Source of the DNA: Pueribacillus sp041725775
Lineage (GTDB): Bacteria; Bacillota; Bacilli; Bacillales; UBA6769
Assembly: GCF_041725775.1 (NCBI RefSeq)
Contig: NZ_JBEUEL010000021.1
Span: forward strand, 1 to 53,162
Reading direction: 5' to 3'
Length of the DNA stretch: 53,162 nucleotides
Below the pieces are notes generated by a model that saw only the letters and a program-made list of their open reading frames with translations, was not told the origin of the DNA and made no database searches. Positions 41,050-49,992 of the stretch are shown here, one piece after another; the stretch's first letter is position 1; each line of letters begins with the position of its first letter. Both the position numbers and the translations under genes were made by a program.

Positions 41050-43467
41050 TTAATTCGCAACGATATTCACAAGTTTCCCTGGTACAGCGATGACTTTACG
41101 AACGGTTTTACCTTCAATTTGGGATTGAACATCATCATTCGCCATGACAATGTTCTCCATTTCTTCTTTTGTTGCATTCGTCGGAACATTGAGTTTAGCT
41201 CTAATTTTACCGTTCACTTGTACGACGATTTCGATTTCATCTTCTACGAGTTTCGTTTCATCATATGTCGGCCACGGCTCATATGCAATCGTGTCTGTAT
41301 GTCCAAGTTTTTCCCACAATTCCTCACCGATATGAGGAGCAATTGGAGAAATTAATTTAACGAAGCCTTCCATATATTCTTTCGGTAACACTTCTTGTTT
41401 ATTCGCCTCATTTACGAAGACCATTAATTGAGAAATCCCTACGTTAAAATGCAGAATCTCAAAGTCTTCTGTCACTTTTTTCACTGTTTGATGATAAACA
41501 ATTTCAAACTCTTTTGCGCCTTGTGCATCTTTAATTTTTGGGTTTAAGTTTCCGTCATCTGTTACAAACAGACGCCAAACTCGATCGAGGAATCGCCTTG
41601 AGCCGTCTAGACCGCTTTCTGACCAAGCTTTTGATGCATCAAGAGGTCCCATAAACATTTCATAGAGCCGAAGTGTGTCAGCACCATGAGATTCAACAAT
41701 ATCATCTGGATTGACGACATTTCCTTTCGATTTACTCATTTTTTCATTATTTTCCCCAAGAATCATTCCTTGGTTAAACAGTTTTTGGAACGGCTCTTTC
41801 GTCGGTACAACCCCTAAATCATATAGAACTTTATGCCAAAAACGAGCGTAAAGCAAATGTAGAACAGCATGCTCTGCACCACCGATGTAAATATCAACAG
41901 GTAGCCAATCTTTTAACTTTTGCGGATCGGCAAGCGCCTCATCATTGTACGGATCAATAAAGCGTAAGTAATACCAACAACTTCCCGCCCATTGCGGCAT
42001 CGTATTTGTTTCACGCTTCCCTTTTAAGCCAGTTTCTGGATCTGTTACATTGAGCCAGTCTGTCGCATTCGCTAATGGAGACTCGCCGGTTCCAGACGGT
42101 TTAATTTCATCCATTTCTGGCAAAACGAGCGGCAATTCTTCTTCAGGAACAGGCTTCATCGTACCATCTTCGTAATGAACAATCGGTATTGGTTCGCCCC
42201 AATAACGTTGGCGACTAAAGAGCCAATCGCGTAAACGATACGAGATTTTTCGAGTGCCTTTCCCATTATCCTCAAGCCATTGAATCATTTTTTTAATCGC
42301 TTCCTGCTTCGAAAGCCCATTAAGGAAATCAGAATTTACAAGCGTTCCGTCATCCACGTAAGCTTCTTTCGTTACATCTCCACCAGAAACAACTTCGATA
42401 ATCTTAAGATCGAACTTTTTCGCAAACTCCCAATCTCGTTCATCATGCGCAGGGACTGCCATGATTGCACCTGTTCCATACCCCATTAATACGTAATCAG
42501 CAATCCAAATTGGTAGCTTATTGCCTGTAATTGGGTGAAGTGCATACGCTCCAGTGAACACACCCGTTTTTTCTTTTGACAATTCGGTCCGTTCGAGATC
42601 GCTTTTACTTTCAATCTCTTTTTTATACGCATTTACTTGCGCTGCTTGCTCATTCGTCATAATTTTCGTTACGAGCGGATGCTCAGGCGATAATACACAA
42701 TACGTAGCACCGAATAATGTGTCTGGTCGCGTCGTAAAAACAGTAAATGATTCATCATGACCATCGATTCTAAAATTAATTTCTGCTCCTTCAGATCGAC
42801 CAATCCAATTCCGTTGCATTTCTTTAATGCTTTCGGGCCAATCCAATTCTTCTAAATCTTCCAGCAAGCGATCAGCATACTCGGTAATTTTTAACATCCA
42901 TTGCCTCATTGGCTTTCGAATAACAGGATGTCCACCGCGTTCACTTTTTCCATCAATCACTTCTTCATTTGCTAATACTGTTCCCAAAGCTGGACACCAA
43001 TTAACAGGCACTTCATCAACATAAGCTAGTCCTTTTTTGTACAATTGAATGAAAATCCATTGTGTCCATTTATAATAATTCGGATCTGTTGTATTAATTT
43101 CCCGATCCCAATCGTACGAAAATCCGAGCGACTTAATTTGTCGTTTAAACGTTTCAATGTTCTCATTCGTGAAATCACGTGGATTATTGCCAGTATCGAG
43201 CGCATACTGCTCTGCTGGAAGCCCAAATGCATCCCATCCCATCGGATGAAGCACATTCCATCCTTGCATTCGTTTCATCCGGGACAAAATATCTGTCGCC
43301 GTATACCCTTCAGGGTGACCAACGTGTAGCCCTGATCCAGACGGATACGGAAACATGTCTAACGCATAAAATTTTGGTTTTTCATTGTTATCTTCGGTTT
43401 TAAATGTTTTATTCTCATCCCAATAATTCTGCCATTTCGCTTCAATGGTACGATGATCATAACTCAT
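41050..43467 (-). CDS. leuS: leucyl-tRNA synthetase
   Basis: Class I aminoacyl-tRNA synthetase of 805 residues charging tRNA-Leu. The ATP site HIGH-type motif is present as PYPSGSGLHVGHPEGY near residue 40, KMSKSKGNVVNPDD is the KMSKS loop (about 577), and the inserted editing domain contains TTRPDTLFGATYCVLSPEHP (about 248). Length equals the bacterial norm. The ATG at 43467 follows AGGAGGG. The leader lacks the T-box sequence elements typical of this gene in B. subtilis. Downstream is a hairpin repeat and then the reductase gene. Confidence 0.97.
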   Translation of the reverse strand: MSYDHRTIEAKWQNYWDENKTFKTEDNNEKPKFYALDMFPYPSGSGLHVGHPEGYTATDILSRMKRMQGWNVLHPMGWDAFGLPAEQYALDTGNNPRDFTNENIETFKRQIKSLGFSYDWDREINTTDPNYYKWTQWIFIQLYKKGLAYVDEVPVNWCPALGTVLANEEVIDGKSERGGHPVIRKPMRQWMLKITEYADRLLEDLEELDWPESIKEMQRNWIGRSEGAEINFRIDGHDESFTVFTTRPDTLFGATYCVLSPEHPLVTKIMTNEQAAQVNAYKKEIESKSDLERTELSKEKTGVFTGAYALHPITGNKLPIWIADYVLMGYGTGAIMAVPAHDERDWEFAKKFDLKIIEVVSGGDVTKEAYVDDGTLVNSDFLNGLSKQEAIKKMIQWLEDNGKGTRKISYRLRDWLFSRQRYWGEPIPIVHYEDGTMKPVPEEELPLVLPEMDEIKPSGTGESPLANATDWLNVTDPETGLKGKRETNTMPQWAGSCWYYLRFIDPYNDEALADPQKLKDWLPVDIYIGGAEHAVLHLLYARFWHKVLYDLGVVPTKEPFQKLFNQGMILGENNEKMSKSKGNVVNPDDIVESHGADTLRLYEMFMGPLDASKAWSESGLDGSRRFLDRVWRLFVTDDGNLNPKIKDAQGAKEFEIVYHQTVKKVTEDFEILHFNVGISQLMVFVNEANKQEVLPKEYMEGFVKLISPIAPHIGEELWEKLGHTDTIAYEPWPTYDETKLVEDEIEIVVQVNGKIRAKLNVPTNATKEEMENIVMANDDVQSQIEGKTVRKVIAVPGKLVNIVAN

Positions 43468-43726
43468 TTGTTACCCTCCTTTATTCAGTAACAGACTATA
43501 TATGTAGCAATATATGATGTAATAAACTCGACGTTCGGCGAGCGCTTTTTAAAATTGTCCCTTCAGACCTACCATCTATAATAACACGTCATTCGTTTAA
43601 CTTCTCTATATTACAAGGAAATTTGTCGACTGGTAAGCTTTAATAACGTAAGCAGTTGCTTCATTGCCTTTAAATATCGTTTAACAAAAAATTCTCACGT
43701 AAATGATCTTTTTCTATAGTATAACA
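43468..43726 (-). other. leuS upstream region without recognisable T-box
   Basis: The 259 bases between the kamA terminator and leuS contain neither the T-box core (AGGGTGGNACCGCG-like) nor the anti-terminator hairpin and T-tract expected before leuS. A perfect TATTAT near 43578 (minus) could be a -10, without a clear -35. No ORF is present. Confidence 0.5.
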
Positions 43727-43771
43727 AAAAACTCCCATCCCAAGCATATTTCAACAAGGGACGAGAGTTTT
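43727..43771 (-). terminator. terminator of kamA
   Basis: On the minus strand AAAACTC(TCG)TCCC pairs with GGGATGGGAGTTTTTT around a longer loop. It lies 34 bases after the kamA stop. Confidence 0.72.
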
Positions 43772-43804
43772 ACTCTTTTACTTACGATTTATTTTATACA
43801 GATG

Positions 43805-44980
43805 TTAAGCTCTAGCTCTCCGTCTGCGCTTTTCTGGGATGTCACTCATCTCATTTACAGATACAACTTCTTTAACCTTTTTCTCTGGCTGAATCCAATA
43901 TTTTTCATTTTCAGGTAGATCGTCAAACCAAGCTGCATCTTTCGGACAATCAAGCACCATAAATTTACCGTAATTTCCATCTCTCGATTGATGATATTTT
44001 AAATAAGCTTTCCCATCTTCAATTGCAAGAATTTCAATCTTACCAGAAGTATGACTCATCGAAAGGCGTACGCGTTTACCCAGTCCCGATGTCATCGCTT
44101 TCGCCTCTTCAACAATGTTGTACACTTCCTCTAATGTTAAGACGAAGTCTTCATTTCCTCGGACCGGACGGTTAACAAAGAAATAATAAGGCGTCACTCC
44201 AGCCCAAGAAAGTTTATCTAACAGCTCTCCAAGCACTTTCGGATCACTATTAATCCCTTTAAGTACCGGTGTTTGGTTAACGACAATCGCTCCTGCTTCA
44301 TGGAGCGCTTGAAATCCTTTACGCGCTTCTTCCGTAATTTCTCTTGGATGATTCACGTGCGCCATAATGTAGACACGCTTTTCCGGTGTCGAATACTTAC
44401 GAATAACATTCAATAATTCTTCATCGTTGTAAATTCTCATTGGGTTAAAGACAGGAAGTTTTGAGCCGATACGAATGATTTTAACATGATCAATTTCTCG
44501 TAGCCGTCCTAAGATCATGTCCAATCGTTTTGCCGATAATATGAGCGGGTCTCCACCCGTTAGTAACACGTTATTAATTTCCGGATGCTCGGCAATATAT
44601 TTTAAACCTGGTTCGACATCAGACATCGCTTCTTTTACGTCGTTTCTAAATAGACGCTTGCGGAAACAATAACGGCAGTAAGCTCCACACACTTCCGAAC
44701 AAATTAACAACGCTGTCGTTTTGTACTTATGCTGACAACCAGGAACAACATAGTTCGTATCTTCATCTGAAGCGTCCCATCTTCCGTAATCAGACAATTC
44801 ATTCTCATTCGGAATTACGAGTTTCCGAATTGGATCATTCGGGTCGTCCCAATCAATTAAATTTAAGTAATAATCATTCACTCGAAAGACAAATTTGTCT
44901 GTAATCTGTTTTAATTTCTTTCGCTCTTCTTCAGGAATTTGCGTAATTCTATCGATATCAGTAATATATTTTGGTTGCAT
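43805..44980 (-). CDS. kamA: KamA-family radical SAM enzyme (lysine 2,3-aminomutase type)
   Basis: Radical SAM enzyme of 391 residues. The [4Fe-4S] motif CGAYCRYC (Cys near 98, 102 and 105) is preceded by LICSEV; NNVLLTGGDPLIL, PVFNPMRI and the PLP region follow, with NQTPVLKGINSD and YFFVNRP of the aminomutase family. B. subtilis KamA (YodO) is longer (about 471), so this is a short relative, possibly acting on lysine or beta-lysine metabolism or as an EpmB-like paralogue. The C-terminus is basic (EKRRRRARA). The ATG at 44980 has AGGTGGGG about 11 bases upstream. Monocistronic with its own terminator. Confidence 0.87.
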   Translation of the reverse strand: MQPKYITDIDRITQIPEEERKKLKQITDKFVFRVNDYYLNLIDWDDPNDPIRKLVIPNENELSDYGRWDASDEDTNYVVPGCQHKYKTTALLICSEVCGAYCRYCFRKRLFRNDVKEAMSDVEPGLKYIAEHPEINNVLLTGGDPLILSAKRLDMILGRLREIDHVKIIRIGSKLPVFNPMRIYNDEELLNVIRKYSTPEKRVYIMAHVNHPREITEEARKGFQALHEAGAIVVNQTPVLKGINSDPKVLGELLDKLSWAGVTPYYFFVNRPVRGNEDFVLTLEEVYNIVEEAKAMTSGLGKRVRLSMSHTSGKIEILAIEDGKAYLKYHQSRDGNYGKFMVLDCPKDAAWFDDLPENEKYWIQPEKKVKEVVSVNEMSDIPEKRRRRARA

Positions 44981-45260
44981 ATTAATCGTATCCCCACCTC
45001 TTTAATAAAATTTGATTTATCCTTATGCTAACATAAACTTACTAATTTCACTAGTTTCAGAGTTGTGAACATGAAATTTTAAGCACCAATTGACAAGAAA
45101 GAACAGCTCGTAAAACTCTTAAAAGAAAAGAAGTAGAATCTCACATGCTCACTAAAAGCAAAATTTTATTTACACCTCTTGATTTGATGTAGGGGTTTTA
45201 CGAACGATGGCAACGTGATAAAATCAAACAAGATGTTAGTTAACAAAAGGATGAACAAGA

Positions 45261-46217
45261 ATGACAAATACAATGCCTACTCATTTTGGAGATAAACGCT
45301 ATTACTCCTTGAATCGATATTTACGAAATAAATTTAAAACAAAAGTGTTTAAGATCCCACTTGACGGCGGATTTGACTGTCCGAACCGAGATGGGAAAGT
45401 CGCCTATGGTGGCTGTACATTTTGTAGTGTGAGCGGTTCGGGCGACTTCGCTGGCGATCGACGGGACAACCTTGAGACCCAGTTTATGAAAATTAAAACT
45501 CGAATGCACAAAAAATGGCCTGAAGGAAAATACCTCGGATATTTTCAAGCGTATACAAACACGTACGCACCAGTTGAAGAATTACGTGAAAAATACGAAG
45601 TTATTTTAAAACAAGATGGAGTCGTAGGGCTGTCTATTGCGACGAGACCAGATTGTTTGCCTGATGATGTCGTTGAATATTTAGCAGAGCTAAATGAGCG
45701 CACATATTTGATCGTTGAACTTGGACTACAAACGATTCATGAAGAAACAGCAGAGCTCGTTAATCGTGCTCATGATTACGCGTGCTATGTAGATGCAGTG
45801 AATAAACTTCGAAAACATAACATTGAAGTCGTATCACATATCATTAATGGGCTCCCTCAAGAAACACCTGACATGATGCTAGAAACCGCAAAGGCAGTTG
45901 CAAACCTCGACGTTCAAGGAATTAAAATTCATCTGCTTCATCTATTGCATAAAACAGCAATGGTAAAACAGTACGAAAAAGGACTGCTTGAATTTATGGA
46001 CTTCGACACTTATATCAATCTCGTCGTCGATCAGCTTGAAATCTTGCCTCCAAATATGGTCATCCATCGACTTACGGGCGACGGTCCGATCGAGCTATTA
46101 ATTGGTCCGATGTGGAGTACAAAAAAATGGAGCATTTTAAATCGTATCGAAGCCGAATTAGAAAGACGGAACAGCTGGCAAGGAAAATATTACAAAAAAG
46201 CAGTGGCAATCAAATGA
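45261..46217 (+). CDS. ytqA: YtqA family radical SAM protein (MnmL-type)
   Basis: Radical SAM protein of 318 residues from the TIGR01212 family. The cluster-binding cysteines are C40, C52 and C55 (CPNRDGKVAYGGCTFC), a wider spacing than the usual CX3CX2C, typical for this family. LSIATRPDCL, LIVELGLQTIHEETA and HIINGLPQET complete the TIM-barrel motifs. Recent work on B. subtilis links YtqA and YtqB to the last steps of mnm5(s2)U tRNA wobble-base formation (MnmL and MnmM), which fits their overlap here. The start is ATG 45261; the stop overlaps the ytqB start. Confidence 0.88.
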   Translation: MTNTMPTHFGDKRYYSLNRYLRNKFKTKVFKIPLDGGFDCPNRDGKVAYGGCTFCSVSGSGDFAGDRRDNLETQFMKIKTRMHKKWPEGKYLGYFQAYTNTYAPVEELREKYEVILKQDGVVGLSIATRPDCLPDDVVEYLAELNERTYLIVELGLQTIHEETAELVNRAHDYACYVDAVNKLRKHNIEVVSHIINGLPQETPDMMLETAKAVANLDVQGIKIHLLHLLHKTAMVKQYEKGLLEFMDFDTYINLVVDQLEILPPNMVIHRLTGDGPIELLIGPMWSTKKWSILNRIEAELERRNSWQGKYYKKAVAIK

Positions 46218-46786
46218 CTTTGCAACGTATTTTACCATTTTCTAAAACGTTGCTTCGCTCTATTCTAACTGATGGAGATATCGCAATTGATGCAACGGTT
46301 GGAAACGGTCATGATACAGTTTTTTTAGCAAAACAAGTTGGCAGATCGGGAAAAGTGTTTGGCTACGACATTCAAGCAAAAGCGCTTGAAAACACAAAGG
46401 AAAAGCTACTTAACGAACAACTTTTAGAACGTGTCACATTACTGCACAACAGCCATTCCGCACTACTTGAAACATTGCCACCTTCCGTTCATGGACATGT
46501 AAAAGCAGCAGTCTTCAACCTCGGCTATTTGCCTGGTGGAAATAAAAGCATCGTAACGAAAGCAGCGACAACAATCTCAGCGATCAAACAACTCCTCACT
46601 GTTCTCCAACCTAGAGGGCTTATCATTATCGTTATTTATCACGGTCATGATGAAGGTAAAACGGAACGTGATGCACTTTTAACTTATGTAAAGAAAATCG
46701 ACCAACACTCAGCAAACGTTCTTCAATATCAATTTATTAACCAAAAAAATAACCCTCCTTTTATGATTGCAATTGAAAAAAGATAA
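46214..46786 (+). CDS. ytqB: YtqB/MnmM-type SAM-dependent tRNA methyltransferase
   Basis: Methyltransferase of 190 residues with a class I fold: DATVGNGHDTVFLAKQVG (SAM motif I, about 31-48), VFGYDIQAKALENTKEKL and FNLGYLPGGNKS (the catalytic NLGYLPGG-type loop, about 105-118). In B. subtilis this family completes 5-methylaminomethyl-uridine in tRNA. The frame opens at 46112, but I use ATG 46214, which overlaps the ytqA stop by four bases (ATGA) and matches the family's start MTLQRILPFSK. Translation is probably coupled, as the upstream ribosome site is poor. Confidence 0.88.
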   Translation: MTLQRILPFSKTLLRSILTDGDIAIDATVGNGHDTVFLAKQVGRSGKVFGYDIQAKALENTKEKLLNEQLLERVTLLHNSHSALLETLPPSVHGHVKAAVFNLGYLPGGNKSIVTKAATTISAIKQLLTVLQPRGLIIIVIYHGHDEGKTERDALLTYVKKIDQHSANVLQYQFINQKNNPPFMIAIEKR

Positions 46787-47126
46787 CCCCCGACTGTTGA
46801 AATACAGTTCCACCATTTGTTTTATTTTGATTATAAAAAGGACTTCCTAAAGGGGGTCCTTAAACTTAACTTTGGTAGCTTATGACCAAATTAACAGCCT
46901 TTCACTTACTTAATTTAACCCTACTTAAAAGTAACCCTAAAATTTCTTTAACTCCTCTGTCATACGCGTTAACTGTAGTTGTTCGAATTTTGTAAATCTT
47001 TTCTTTATAAAATGAAAACTGTGATATAATAAATTCAATAGAATGGCTTCGCATGAGGGGTTGGGTAGCACTGTCGATCTGCCGTTAGTCTTTTATTGGA
47101 GACTTCCCGGGAGGGAGGTGTTGCCT
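46787..47126 (+). other. gap after ytqB with hairpin and toxin leader
   Basis: AAGGAC(TTCC..GG)GTCCTT at 46838-46863 is a hairpin without a T-tract that may end ytqB transcription. About 46880-47020 is plain AT-rich DNA. From 47037 the toxin mRNA leader begins (see below), with GGGGTT and CTTCCCGGGAGG palindromes. Confidence 0.5.
47025..47030 (+). promoter_or_regulatory. extended -10 promoter of the holin-like toxin gene
   Basis: TGATATAAT is an extended -10 with a perfect TATAAT. No strong -35 exists 17 bases upstream (TTCTTT). Transcription would start near 47037, giving a leader of about 90 bases before the toxin start. Confidence 0.6.
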
Positions 47127-47213
47127 TTGGATATTGTTAGTGCGTTAACGCTCATGATATCGTTCGGGATGTTAGTAGCGTTTATCGTATCTAATCATAG
47201 CCAGAAAAAATAA
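47127..47213 (+). CDS. putative holin-like type I toxin peptide (28 aa)
   Basis: A tiny ORF of 28 codons: a short start (MDIVSALTLMISFG), a hydrophobic core (MLVAFIVSN) and a basic Lys-Lys end, the pattern of the putative holin-like toxins (Fst/TxpA/BsrG-like membrane peptides) that depolarise the cell's own membrane. The TTG at 47127 is 6 bases after GGAGGTG; GTG 47118 and TTG 47121 would overlap that site. A leader of about 90 bases carries a CTTCCCGGGAGG palindrome that could occlude the ribosome site. It ends at a bidirectional terminator shared with a convergent antisense RNA. Identification is by pattern, not by search. Confidence 0.72.
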   Translation: MDIVSALTLMISFGMLVAFIVSNHSQKK

Positions 47214-47246
47214 TCCCTCATGCACAGGTATGTGAGGGATTATTTT
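47205..47246. terminator. bidirectional terminator shared by the toxin mRNA and its antisense RNA
   Basis: Perfect 12-bp stem AATAATCCCTCA / TGAGGGATTATT with a 12-base loop. On the minus strand it is followed by TTTTTT, on the plus strand by TTCC. The toxin stop (47211-47213) lies in the left arm. Confidence 0.85.
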
Positions 47247-47332
47247 CCTAAGCAGCCTACCCCTCTTGACGGGGTTCAGTCTATTGACCATTCTATGTTC
47301 TAGATAGAGTGGTCTTTATTAATTTATACACT
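47205..47332 (-). ncRNA. predicted antisense antitoxin RNA of the toxin locus
   Basis: From a predicted start near 47332 the transcript (about 128 nt) carries a 5' hairpin (GACCAcTCTAT / ATAGAaTGGTC, 47286-47314), a central AACCCCGTCAAGAGGGGT hairpin and the shared terminator. Its loop AACCCCGTCA is nearly complementary to TGAGGGGTT in the 5' leader of the toxin mRNA (about 47054), and its 3' end is fully complementary to the toxin mRNA's 3' end. This matches the convergent, shared-terminator architecture of Fst/RNAI-RNAII systems. No transcription evidence is available. Confidence 0.6.
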
Positions 47333-47339
47333 ATTTATC

Positions 47340-47369
47340 TTTGTATGCTAATGATACCATAAAAGTCAA
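47340..47369 (-). promoter_or_regulatory. predicted sigma-A promoter of the antisense RNA
   Basis: On the minus strand TTGACT, an 18-base spacer and TACAAA. It would start the antisense RNA near 47332 and is a better -35 than that of the toxin promoter, as is common for antitoxin RNAs. Confidence 0.55.
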
Positions 47370-47425
47370 CCATTATACACATTTCTTTTGTAAAATTTTT
47401 TCAACAACGTGAAATAAAAAATAAG

Positions 47426-48487
47426 TTATCTTCTTTTTAAACGACGATAAATTAATCCATTGATGTAAAAAAAGTTTGTCCAACGACCCCCTTGCTTTCG
47501 AATATACTTTGAAACCTCGGCAACGTCTTTTTGCTCGCTTACCTTTCGATCTGCTAAATAAATACCGAGCATCCCATCATTAATCATTTGATGAAATTTG
47601 ACATCTGGTAATTGCTGAACACTTTCATCCGCTTGTCTTATAAAAAAGGCAAACCGTTTTTTAAGCTGTTCCTCATCATCATAATAAAAGCAAAAATTTA
47701 AATCACCACCATCGCGATCTTCTTGCTGATCAATAAAATAATCAAGCAAAATATGTAAACCTTGAACCCATGGGAAATAACTTTTTACAACTTGTGAAAA
47801 CAAATCTTCTGAACATTGTTTACGCAACGAATACGAAATAAGACAAAAAATCCCGAGTGTTGAACCGGCGCAAGCAGAAAATTCGTACCAACTCATGTTG
47901 GGAAACTTGCCTTTGTATCGTTCAAACCATGCCACTAATCGAGGTACGCGCTCTTCCACTTTCACATGCTTATGCACTTGCAAATCAATGTAATATGTAG
48001 CAAGTTCGTGAGTAAATGAAGTGATTTTTTTCCGATATGGAAGAGTTCGAATGATAGATTGACACGTCTGGACGAGTTGTTGTAAATATCCACCATCGTC
48101 TTGCTCAGTCCGAAATTGATAATAATTAATTGGGGATTCCTCTGGTGTCAGTGCATGATACATGGCTTCATGCAACGAACGAAAATCATTCGGATTAAGG
48201 GATGTGCTTCGGTCACATAAATTATCTAAATAGTCGCTTATCGTTTGATAAGCGACTATAAATCGAATCGCTTCTTCTCTTCTATCCAACGCGAGTAAAC
48301 CTAAGATCGCTCCTCCCTCACAATGAAATGTTTTTGTTGAAATACTTGCAAGCGCTTGTGTTCGTAATTCTTTATCTGGAATAGCCTCAGCCATTGCCTT
48401 CCATTCATTCAATTCCTCATGAACTTTTGGCAAAACATGTTTGTAAACTTGGCCCATTAGTGAAAATGCTGAAGATGGAACTGCCAA
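47426..48487 (-). CDS. ytpB: YtpB, tetraprenyl-beta-curcumene synthase
   Basis: Large terpene synthase of 353 residues converting C35 heptaprenyl or C30-35 polyprenyl diphosphate to tetraprenyl-beta-curcumene, precursor of sesquarterpenes in Bacillus spores. Acidic motifs SDYLDNLCDR (about residue 83) and HILLDYFIDQQED (about 246) match the family's substitute for DDxxD. All-helical, no signal peptide. The start is TTG 48487, 7 bases after AAAGGAG; an upstream GTG at 48514 would extend it into ytpA. It follows ytpA by 23 bases on the same strand, the conserved ytpA-ytpB operon. Confidence 0.88.
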   Translation of the reverse strand: MAVPSSAFSLMGQVYKHVLPKVHEELNEWKAMAEAIPDKELRTQALASISTKTFHCEGGAILGLLALDRREEAIRFIVAYQTISDYLDNLCDRSTSLNPNDFRSLHEAMYHALTPEESPINYYQFRTEQDDGGYLQQLVQTCQSIIRTLPYRKKITSFTHELATYYIDLQVHKHVKVEERVPRLVAWFERYKGKFPNMSWYEFSACAGSTLGIFCLISYSLRKQCSEDLFSQVVKSYFPWVQGLHILLDYFIDQQEDRDGGDLNFCFYYDDEEQLKKRFAFFIRQADESVQQLPDVKFHQMINDGMLGIYLADRKVSEQKDVAEVSKYIRKQGGRWTNFFYINGLIYRRLKRR

Positions 48488-48510
48488 TGATATACTCCTT
48501 TCAATAACTA

Positions 48511-49299
48511 TCACCCATTCACTAATTTTTTTTGAACAAAATGTAATGCAAATTGAAACACTTGCTCCCGTTCAGGCTCATTAAACACTTCATGAAAGAG
48601 CCCATCCCATTCTTTATATATTTTCTCATGAATGGTCAAACGATCGAACCATGCTTTGACATCGTGTTTATTTACAATTCGGTCGTCACCACCTTGTAAT
48701 ACGAGAAGAGGCACATTTGGGAATTGCTCTGGTTCTTTGTGGGCGATATTCATTGCTTTGCGAAGTTCACGGTACCAACGTATTGACACTTTTCGATTAT
48801 AAAGCGGATCAATAGCATCCTTTGCCTTTAACTCTTCGTTACGTGTTCCTAATCCCGGAGCAATATTTGTGTCCAGTCTAAACTTTGGTGAGAATAAATT
48901 TAGTAGTTTTGAAAACTCTTCTAACAACTTTGGCGGATTATTCACTAACCCTAAGCACGGAGAAGACAAAATCACCGCTTTAACAGGCAACGTTCGGATC
49001 ATTAACGTCCGGATTAAGACTAGACCTCCCATACTGTGTCCAAACAGAATTATTGGCAGTCCCGCCTTTTTCGCTTCATTTATCCATATTACAACCGTGC
49101 GTATATAATCATCAAAAGACTTAATGTATCCTCGTAACCCATTCGTTTTGCCTTGGCCTGGTAAATCTCCCAATACGACATGACAGCCATTTTCATTCCA
49201 CTTTTCCGTTAACCATTCATAGCGTCCGGAATGCTCACCAGCCCCGTGGACCATTACAATGACTGCGTAGGCCTCCCCTTTTGCCATCTTTATATCCAT
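48511..49299 (-). CDS. ytpA: YtpA, alpha/beta-hydrolase (monoacylglycerol lipase/lysophospholipase type)
   Basis: A 262-residue hydrolase with the nucleophile S89 in GHSMGG, Asp near 205 in LQGGDDRIV and His236 in DGLFHEVFNEP. B. subtilis YtpA is linked to formation of bacilysocin, a lysophospholipid antibiotic. ATG 49299 has AGAGGTGC about 6 bases upstream; the frame extends to 49371 but the extra residues have no family match. Co-transcribed with ytpB. Confidence 0.9.
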   Translation of the reverse strand: MDIKMAKGEAYAVIVMVHGAGEHSGRYEWLTEKWNENGCHVVLGDLPGQGKTNGLRGYIKSFDDYIRTVVIWINEAKKAGLPIILFGHSMGGLVLIRTLMIRTLPVKAVILSSPCLGLVNNPPKLLEEFSKLLNLFSPKFRLDTNIAPGLGTRNEELKAKDAIDPLYNRKVSIRWYRELRKAMNIAHKEPEQFPNVPLLVLQGGDDRIVNKHDVKAWFDRLTIHEKIYKEWDGLFHEVFNEPEREQVFQFALHFVQKKLVNG

Positions 49300-49397
49300 A
49301 AAGCACCTCTCAAAATAAATCAAATTCAGTATGAAAATTAGCATACATTTGGTAAACTTTATAATGTACAACGATATAGAAAGCAGGGAACATCAAG

Positions 49398-49919
49398 ATG
49401 ATATATCCTTATCATAACGCAAAACCAAACATACACGAAACCGTTTTCGTTGCAGACTATTGTACGATAACGGGTGATGTCTCAATTGATGAAATGTCAA
49501 GCATTTGGTTTAATACAACGATCCGTGGAGATGTTGCACCGACAAAAATCGGGAAACGTGTCAACATTCAAGACAATTCCGTTTTGCATCAAAGCCCAAA
49601 CAACCCACTTATCATTGAAGATGACGTCACGGTCGGTCATCAAGTCATTTTGCATAGTTGTATCATTAAAAAAAATGCGTTAATCGGCATGGGGGCGATC
49701 ATTCTCGACCAAGCTGAAATCGGCGAAGGCGCTTTTATCGGAGCAGGCAGCCTCGTACCCCAAGGGAAAAAAATCCCTCCGAATACGCTCGCTTTTGGCA
49801 GCCCTGCGAAAGTGATCCGTGAAATCAATGAGTACGATTTAAAAGAAATGGAACGGGTTCGACGGGAATATGTCGAAAAAGGGCAATATTATAAGTCTTT
49901 ACAAGTACAAAAAGATTAA
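49398..49919 (+). CDS. ytoA: gamma-carbonic-anhydrase-like hexapeptide-repeat protein (YtoA)
   Basis: Left-handed beta-helix protein of 173 residues with hexapeptide repeats from about residue 10 to 150 (for example IGEGAFIGAGSLVPQGKKI). H64, H81 and H86 fit the zinc ligands of gamma-carbonic anhydrases, and a C-terminal helix (EYDLKEMERVRREYVEK) caps the trimer. Carbonic-anhydrase activity of YtoA-like proteins is not always found, so the reaction is an inference. Its start is 98 bases from, and divergent to, that of ytpA. A strong terminator follows. Confidence 0.88.
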   Translation: MIYPYHNAKPNIHETVFVADYCTITGDVSIDEMSSIWFNTTIRGDVAPTKIGKRVNIQDNSVLHQSPNNPLIIEDDVTVGHQVILHSCIIKKNALIGMGAIILDQAEIGEGAFIGAGSLVPQGKKIPPNTLAFGSPAKVIREINEYDLKEMERVRREYVEKGQYYKSLQVQKD

Positions 49920-49939
49920 ACGTGTGCATTGCCTTAATT

Positions 49940-49991
49940 AAAAAAGGACTTTCGGTTAATTTTTTGAAAAACTGACCGGAAGTCCTTTTTT
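49940..49991. terminator. bidirectional terminator between ytoA and the flavin reductase gene
   Basis: AAAAAAGGACTT(T)CGGT pairs with ACCG(G)AAGTCCTTTTTT. It serves both convergent genes. Confidence 0.88.
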
Positions 49992-49992
49992 A

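Noticed and set aside
45061..45160. Lys-rich coding-like stretch upstream of ytqA
   Set aside because: Short, interrupted by stops and without a start or ribosome site.
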